From Owenia fusiformis (taxonomy: Eukaryota > Annelida > Polychaeta > Sabellida > Oweniidae), in NCBI GenBank assembly GCA_903813345.2, contig CAIIXF020000002.1, forward strand, positions 33,748,109-33,812,108: a stretch of 64,000 nucleotides of DNA. The letters run 5' to 3'. Positions 57,265 through 64,000 of the stretch are shown piece by piece. The notes under the pieces are model-generated. The model searched no databases and had not been told where the DNA came from. It saw nothing but the letters and a program-made list of their open reading frames with translations. Position numbers and translations under genes: made by a program. The first letter of the stretch is position 1; each line of letters opens with the position of its first letter.

Positions 57265-58975
57265 CATGTTTGGCACGACAATTGCGTGGAATTAACTAAT
57301 GAAACATGAAGAGCAGCTAACAACTGTAGATAATAAATAATAAACTGAGTTTGGCATGCCAATTGAGCTGAGCTGACTTGTAAAAAATGAAGGTTAAGTT
57401 GAAAACATGTAGATAATAGGAAATAAACAGGGTTTGGCATGACAATCGTGTGGAATTAGCTTTTGAAACATGAAGAGGCGATTGACAACATGTGGAGAAA
57501 AAAATAAACAGAATTTGGCATGACAGTTGAGTGGAATTCGCTTTTGAAACCTGAAGGGCGGTTGACAACTGTATCTTAATACGAAATAAACCGAGTTTGG
57601 CATGGCAATTGAGTGAAGCTAGCTTGTAAAAAGAAAGAATAGATTGAAAACATGAAGATAATACGAAATAAACAGAGTTTGACATTACTGTTGGGTGGAA
57701 TTAGCTTGTGAAACATGAATAGGCGATTGACAACTTGTAGATAAATGATGCTTGACAATTGAGTGGAATTAGCTTTTGAAACATGAAGAGGCGATTAACA
57801 ACTTGTAGATAAATTATGTTTGACAATTGAGTGGAATTAGCTTGTGAAACATGGAGAGGCGATTGACAACTTGTAGATAAATGAAATATAAAACGTTTCG
57901 CATGACAATTGAGTGAAATTCGCTTATGAAACTTGAGGGGCGGTTGACAACTGTATCTTAAAACGAAATAAACCGAGTTTGGCATGACAATTGAGTGGAG
58001 CTAGCTTGTAAAAGATAAAGAAGAGATTGAAAACATGTAGATAATACGAAATAAACAGAGTTTGGCATGGCAATTGAGTGGAATTAGCATATGAAAATTA
58101 CGAAATAAACTGAGTTCGGCATGACAATTGATTGTCGCTCATGAAACCCGAGGGGCGGTTGACAACTGTATCTTAAAATGAAATAAACCGAGTTGGGCAT
58201 GACAATTGAGTGGAGCTAGGTTGTAAAAAATGAAGAAGCGATTGAAAAAATGTAGATAATACGAAATAAACAGATTTTGACATGACATTTGGCAGGAATT
58301 AGCTTGTGAAACACGAAGAGGCGATTGTCAACTTGTAGATAAATGAAATAAACAGAGTTTGGCATGACAATTGAGTGGAATTAGCATATGAAAATTACGA
58401 AATAAACTGAGTTTGGCATGACAATTGAGTGTCGCTTATGAAACCCGAGGGGCGGTTGACAACTGTATCTTAAAACGAAATAAACCGAGTTTGGCATGAC
58501 AATTGAGTGGAGCTAGCTTGTAAAAAATAAAGGAAAGCTTGAAAAAATGTAGATAATACGAAATAAACAGATTTTGACATGACATTTGGCAGGAATTAGC
58601 TTGTGGAACACGAAGAGGCGATTGTCAACTTGTAGATAAATGAAATAAACAGAGTTTGGCATGACAATTGAGTGGAATTAGCATATGCAAATTACGAAAT
58701 AAACTGAGTTTGGCATGACAATTGAGTAGAGCTAGCTTGTAAAACATAAAGAAGCGATTGAAAACATGTATATAATACGAAATAAACAGAGTTTGGTATC
58801 ACAATTGTTTGATAAGCTTTTGAAACAATGCGATAGACAACTTGTAGATAAATGAAATAAACAGTGTTTGGCATGACAATATGAGTGGAATTAGCTTATG
58901 AAACATGAAGAGTGGTTAAACAATTACTGAAGATAATACGAAATAAACAGAGTTTGACATGACATTTAAGTGGCT
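57265..58975 (+). repeat. ~82-bp minisatellite, about 20 units
   Basis: Units carry GAGTTTGGCATGACAATTGA, GTGGAATTAGCTTGTGAAAC and ATGAAGAGGCGATTGACAAC followed by GTAGATAATACGAAATAAAC. Successive starts at about 57351, 57434, 57515 and 57597 show the period. Units vary in length and differ by 10-20 percent, with a higher-order pattern of two to three unit types. Minus-strand open frames across it follow the repeat and are not genes. Confidence 0.9.
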
Positions 58976-60357
58976 TGTTATTGAAAGAAAGAAAGAATAA
59001 GATTAACTACTGCCATGTGGCATGGCATTGCCTCAAATAAGAGCGATGAGACCTATATTTTAGCAAAATTAACAGAAACCGTACATTTCTTTTCTTGCTT
59101 CTATGTTTCAAGTTTCACTAATTCTGAACAAAGCCCAGATGACACAAGAAAGCCCGGTTGATTTCACACAATTCTCTCGATCTACATGTACGACAAATCG
59201 ATCAACTTTACTTTCATGCGGTGAAAACATTACTTTTCGATGCTTTAGACATATTTAATGTAATAAATAATTTTAAACTAGATGAATTACTAGAACTAAT
59301 TAACTAGTATGTTTGAATAAGTTTTAGCTCTTCCATTTCATCATGTGAAAAACCATAGGATTTGCAAGCTGTCTTGAAACATGTAGTTCCTGTTTCAAGC
59401 TTTATCTTTTATTGCGATTTTGGATTTACTTGTTTCGATTTACTTGTTTCAATTTATGGTACCCCGAGACGATAACAATATCAATAGAATGGGAATATTG
59501 GTCATGGATGTTTATATAAGTTATGGGAAATACAACAAGTAACTTGATTATATATATTTCTTATATTTCAGATAGGATCGGGTCGAGATACTGCATATAA
59601 AAAAGAATTATTTAATGGAGAGGCATACGTGTTGACATCTTTCTGTGATGAGCACGGCCGGGATGAGCATGTTATGTGATGTTAGATATGGTATGATTGC
59701 ACCGCATATTGCTACACTCCAACACAAAACTGTGTCAGTCACATCTTGTCAAAGGAGAATATTGCCTATCATATCTTACTATCTATCATATGTAAGACAA
59801 ACCAAGAACTACTTTCTACAAGGAACGTCGTGTTGATATTCTGCATGATCTGGGTGAAGGTGAAACTCAACAACCCATACCATTCAACATACCACTAACT
59901 GGTACCAGTGTGGTAAACATAACAGTAACTTCTGTAATAGACTTTAAAATCAACACGATGAAAATTCCAATAGACTTATAATCAAACTGTATTCATATTT
60001 GTGATTTTTCTTTTTGCTATGAACTTTGCATGTAGGTCTCTTCAGACTAGTTCAAAAATTGAATTATGGGCTCTCATTCCCAGGTAGAGAACATGAACAT
60101 GTAACCCCCTATTGAGATGACATATGTTTCTGATTGGTCAAAATCGAAAAACAAAATGTCGTCCTCAAAACTTTCGAAATACGCTTCGAATAATATTTTT
60201 TGTTCATTTTTTGCATGTTGACCAATATCATAACTTAATATTTCACATCAACATAAATATAGATGTACATAATATGCCTACATGAATTTAACACCACATC
60301 AGGGTGTAGATATGACATATTTTGTCTTCCATGGATAATGAATAAATATCGTTAATC
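58976..60357. other. Intergenic DNA, no gene seen
   Basis: A TTTCAG at 59565-59571 precedes a short open stretch, but no protein motif or second exon was found. Confidence 0.5.
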
Positions 60358-60804
60358 AAACGATTCGTTTCGTTTTGGTAACAAAATGTCGGAACATCGA
60401 AGGTACGATTTTTCTTTTTTCCTTATTTCACACGTTGTAGGCAGAATTCCGACGACATTTTTAACACAAACGTGTATCAGTATCATATATTTAAGAAAAT
60501 GTACATATTTGCGAACAAATAGTTCAGAAGACAACAGAATCGTCGATTTAATTTCTCACTTAAGTTACATAAACGGTTTTTCGAAAAACAGTTAAGATCT
60601 GCACTTAAGTGAGGAATTAAATCGACGATTCTGTTGTCTTCTGAGCTATTTTTCTGCAAACATGTACATTTTCTAAAACATATGATGCTGATACACGTTT
60701 GTGACAAAAAACGTCGTTGGGATTCTGCCTACAACGCGTGAAATAAGGAAAAAGAAAAATCGTACCTTCGATGTCCGACATATTGTTACCAAAACGAACC
60801 GTTT
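60358..60804. mobile_element. Foldback MITE, ~200-bp arms
   Basis: Arms of about 200 bp are inverse complements around a ~30-bp loop: CGTTTTGGTAACAAAATGTC outermost, then ATCGAAGGTACGATTTTTCT and GAAGACAACAGAATCGTCGA innermost. Reading frames on the two strands mirror one another and are not genes. Confidence 0.85.
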
Positions 60805-61197
60805 CTGTAACCAGCGTAATCGAGCGGATCACCAGTGATCATTGTACAACTAAAATTAATTGAATTCAATTTTTGAATTGAAACAAAATACAATAATAAT
60901 GTCAACATATAGAGTATGTTAAATAGGTAATGAGTCCTGATAAATCATGACATCGTATTTCTTCTCCAGTCCTAAAACTGTGTATCTGTGCCTTTGCTAA
61001 TTTATATGTGGTTGAATACAATGCCTTTTATGTAATGGATTGACATTAAGGTAAATGATAACTATCACACTTATTGACAGTTATAACACATCCCATCTGA
61101 TGTGTTCAGATCACAGAATATGCCTAATAAAATCAAAGCAAGTTTCGGTTGAAACAGAAGGATGTTATGAGTATCGAAATGTAATTAGTGGCTATTG

Positions 61198-61336
61198 CAC
61201 TAGGCCGTGTGGGCTCACCGTTCGGAATATCCTGCTTTAAAACTATTTGATTAGCCAACCGTATGTCCATGTCTAGCCCTGCCATCTGCAAAACGTATCC
61301 ATACTGTAGCGAACGGTGAGCCCACGTGGTCTAACG
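61198..61336. mobile_element. 139-bp TIR element
   Basis: CACTAGGCCGTGTGGGCTCA at the left faces the complement of CGTTAGACCACGTGGGCTCA at the right. TIRs are about 27 bp, conserved in GTGGGCTCACCGTTCG. No duplication was resolved. Confidence 0.7.
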
Positions 61337-61540
61337 TAACAGCTCCATAAAGTGTTGTAAGATTGAATTTAATAAAAAAGAAATTATATTGCATAAACGT
61401 GAATTTGCATTGTGTTTCTAGTCCTATACATGTATTCCATTAGAAAGTTTTAGAGAACGTCTTCTTTTAGACGGAATTCATAGACATATACAGTACCATT
61501 ATACAAGAGATGAGAAGTCTGTAGATATTCGTTAATTGGT

Positions 61541-61673
61541 TATCCCACATTTGCTCCGATTCATTGCCCGGCGGCCGACAGATTAAATATTCTGTTCAAA
61601 ACTGAATGCAATTGTCAACAGGATACTCAATCGGCCGGACGCCGGCCGATAAATCTGAGCAAATGTGACCAGG
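61541..61673. mobile_element. GGCCGATTGAG MITE, copy 3
   Basis: CCCACATTTGCTCCGATTCA faces GAGCAAATGTGACCAGG. The inner arms GCCGACAGATTAAATATTCTG and the opposing CAGGATACTCAATCGGCCG include GGCCGG/CCGGCC stems. Confidence 0.7.
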
Positions 61674-61679
61674 TGTGAA

Positions 61680-64000
61680 AGAAATGATGGTCCCCCAGGG
61701 ATTATGGTCCCCTTTCTTAACGGCCCTTATTGGCCCAGATTGCGTATAGGATAATGAGGGAAAGAGTTTAGGTCACCATATAAATCAATGGAGAGTAGTA
61801 CCATAATTGATAGGACCTCCTACCCGTTTACACCAGGCATTAATGTTTATATCCATCCTTGTATAGATATGCCTTCTTTGTTAATATTGATTCACTATTT
61901 TATAAATGCCTCGCATCTTATGAACTGTAGCTAGTTTTGAATAGATAAGTTCTGGTAAGTTCGTAAAATGCTGCAATTTCAATTAGGGGCAATTTTTCAT
62001 ATATCTTTTGGACATAAGTTTCAGCCAGTCTAATAGTTCCCTTTTCAATAATATGTATTATAATAGTCCCGCTTGGAATTTTAATCCTATTTCTGCAGCA
62101 ACGCTAACTATACTTTATCTGTAAAATGCCTGTATTTCATTTCTATCGTTTTACGTTTTGGCGAGTATAAACTAAAGAGGTTACTTCGCTAGAGCTTTTG
62201 AATTCTTCTATTAATTGGTAAAATACTTGTTTTCTCTTCAAAGTACAGTCAATCGTATATTACATATGAATTGTAAATATATACAATCAAAATCAAAACG
62301 TTAACGAACATGTATTCCAAGAACCCAATTTTCTTCAACTTATGATATTACAAGCAACACTATAATCTTACAATTGCCGAACAGCACCCATCTGGACATC
62401 CTTTTCTTCATTTGATACATATTTTATAATGTAATTTACATTTTGATTGTGAAAATTCTCCCGGCGCAACGTCTGCCGGTGATCGGTTGGCAGTTGAAAA
62501 ATACCGTAATCGGTAGGCACCCATAAGGTGAACCTGAACTTATGTGAGCAAAGCAAAAACGATAAATTATGATCATAAATCATGATACGCAGGTAAACCG
62601 AGAATGCGAGATAAAGGTACGTTTTAATAAATCCGTAACCCAATATTTTGTAGCTCCCAGTGTGAATAACGTAATGCGTTAATTTCAGTCAAAATCAAAT
62701 AATTCGATGGAACAGTATTTCCCTCTATAAACTTATCATCGGTTCAAAACCATAACGTAAGGAGTCAAACCTCAGGAATTCCCGGGGATCTCAGCCCCCC
62801 TATACTTTAACATGGACAAATGGATGAATGGAGAAAAAAAATATTTCTGATCAGTTAAACAAATATGTGTTCACATTATGTAAGACTTTAGATAATTAAA
62901 GACCTAGAAACAAAATATTTTGTTTCTATAATTATATAAAGGGCATTATATTTAACCACAAAGAAAGGGTTAAACCTGAAAAACGAGTTCATCGATTCGC
63001 CAAAAAGGTTGTAGAAAAATCCATTTTGATGATTCAGAAATAATATTTTAGAATATGAAAATTCACCTCATCTCCTAAATTGTGTTACAATTTTATATTG
63101 ATCATCGAAATAGTAAAAAACTTATACCCATCTAAAAAGCTCTCTCTATCGAGCCTCTTCCTTTATAAAATATGAAAGAGAAATTTTTAATTTATTGTGT
63201 TTCAATATCAATGGTTTTAAAGGCATACCTAGCTAATCCTTTGTATGGAAGTCAATGCAAAAAGAAGACAGGCTGTGCTGGGCCATATAGCCCCGCATAT
63301 AGCCCACTTTCATTTATTATCATGACAACATTATGATTGGGTTACACACGTTGCAATGGTAACTTGGTAACCTGGCAATCATAGAAAACCTAGTAACTAT
63401 GTTAAAATTCTTGTAATGCAATTAATCTTTAAGTGCAGGTTGTGAAAGATAAGCCAGATTAAAGGTACAATTAAAAAAAGATATGATGATATTCTTTTTA
63501 TGATCACCTTGTGTTATACTAATGTGAATAGTATTACAAAGGTTGAGTTTGAGATTTTCATTTGATGTAAACAACATAAAGCAATATTTAGATGTGATAA
63601 CACATTCATTTTATTCCATCTATAGTAATGACAACAGCGTATTAAAGGGAATAGAAGGGATTGCGATTGAGAATAAACTCTTTGCATTCATTCAACTTCA
63701 CTTCTTAAAAGAGAGCTTCGTCCGTAGTTGATAACTAGACTCTGCACATAGCGTATTGAAAATACTGAAAGCAAACTTTTCAAAATCACTCCAATATTTC
63801 CCTTACATTACATTTCAAATTATATTTTCTGTGAATTAAGATAAATGATCAAATATGGAAATTGTTAAAGTTTTAAGATTCTCAATTTTTCTGAATTAAA
63901 AGAGGGAACAATCACTTTTCAATTTTACCACAAGGTAATCTTAAAATGGAAAGTTTATCCTCTCCTCTTTACAAGTCGGAATATTGTTGGACATTTACAA
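61680..64000. other. Intergenic DNA to window end
   Basis: No gene recognised. 63118-63172 is an inverted copy of 34003-34058 (GGAAGAGGCTCGATAGAGAG then AGCTTTTTAGATGGGTATAA), a dispersed repeat that also lies just past the LINE 3' tail. Confidence 0.5.

Noticed and set aside
57317-57985. Minus-strand Cys/Phe-rich frames of 70-120 codons
   Set aside because: They follow the 82-bp minisatellite period and overlap in several frames.

Overview
The window reads as nuclear DNA of an AT-rich animal genome, most likely a marine invertebrate (mollusc-like or invertebrate deuterostome; the sequence does not decide which). The reasons are spliced genes with GT-AG introns, a 386-residue VPS36 collinear with the vertebrate protein, an intronless HNK-1/chondroitin-type sulfotransferase, and a mix of Ty3/Gypsy, LINE and many terminal-inverted-repeat (TIR) DNA elements. 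No bacterial, plasmid or phage organisation is seen. Real host genes are few; most of the 64 kb is mobile DNA, often inserted into other mobile DNA.

Layout. 1-5263: 3' half of a Ty3/Gypsy retrotransposon (RT, RNase H, integrase, PPT, LTR), split in its integrase by a 1.67-kb element flanked by TTAA duplications. 5327-6442: sulfotransferase gene (- strand). 7373-14830: a large mosaic palindrome that resolves as one ~3.3-kb TIR element inserted, inverted, into another copy of itself, with a 914-bp TIR element inserted in one arm. 15253-16815: a 106-bp-arm hairpin and a TIR repeat split by a tandem-repeat element ending in a GACA/GACG microsatellite. 17954-18789: a small mitochondrial-type membrane protein gene (COX7B/prag01-like, - strand), with further repeats upstream to about 22.5 kb. 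22935-25916: foldbacks and a 1666-bp element with perfect 51-bp TIRs. 26411-33548: complete ten-exon VPS36 (+ strand). 34105-36366: 5'-truncated, frameshifted LINE (- strand). 36400-39170: no gene seen. 39180-41173: a TIR element with a 9-bp target-site duplication. 41626-51823: a complete non-autonomous LTR retrotransposon (- strand) with two 4360-bp LTRs full of minisatellites, a tRNA-Leu primer site, a PPT and only a gag gene. 52.7-64 kb: TTAA element, hairpins, an 82-bp minisatellite and small TIR elements, with no convincing gene.

The host genes are unrelated in job: VPS36 is the ubiquitin-binding ESCRT-II subunit of endosomal sorting, the sulfotransferase modifies glycans in the Golgi, and the small protein is probably an inner-mitochondrial-membrane subunit. 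The most unusual object is the giant-LTR gag-only retrotransposon; next are the self-nested element and two elements with CAC-starting TIRs and 5-bp target duplications. TIR, target-site and splice-site statements were read directly by eye. Family names for the DNA elements are inferences from TIR and duplication length and need database searches.
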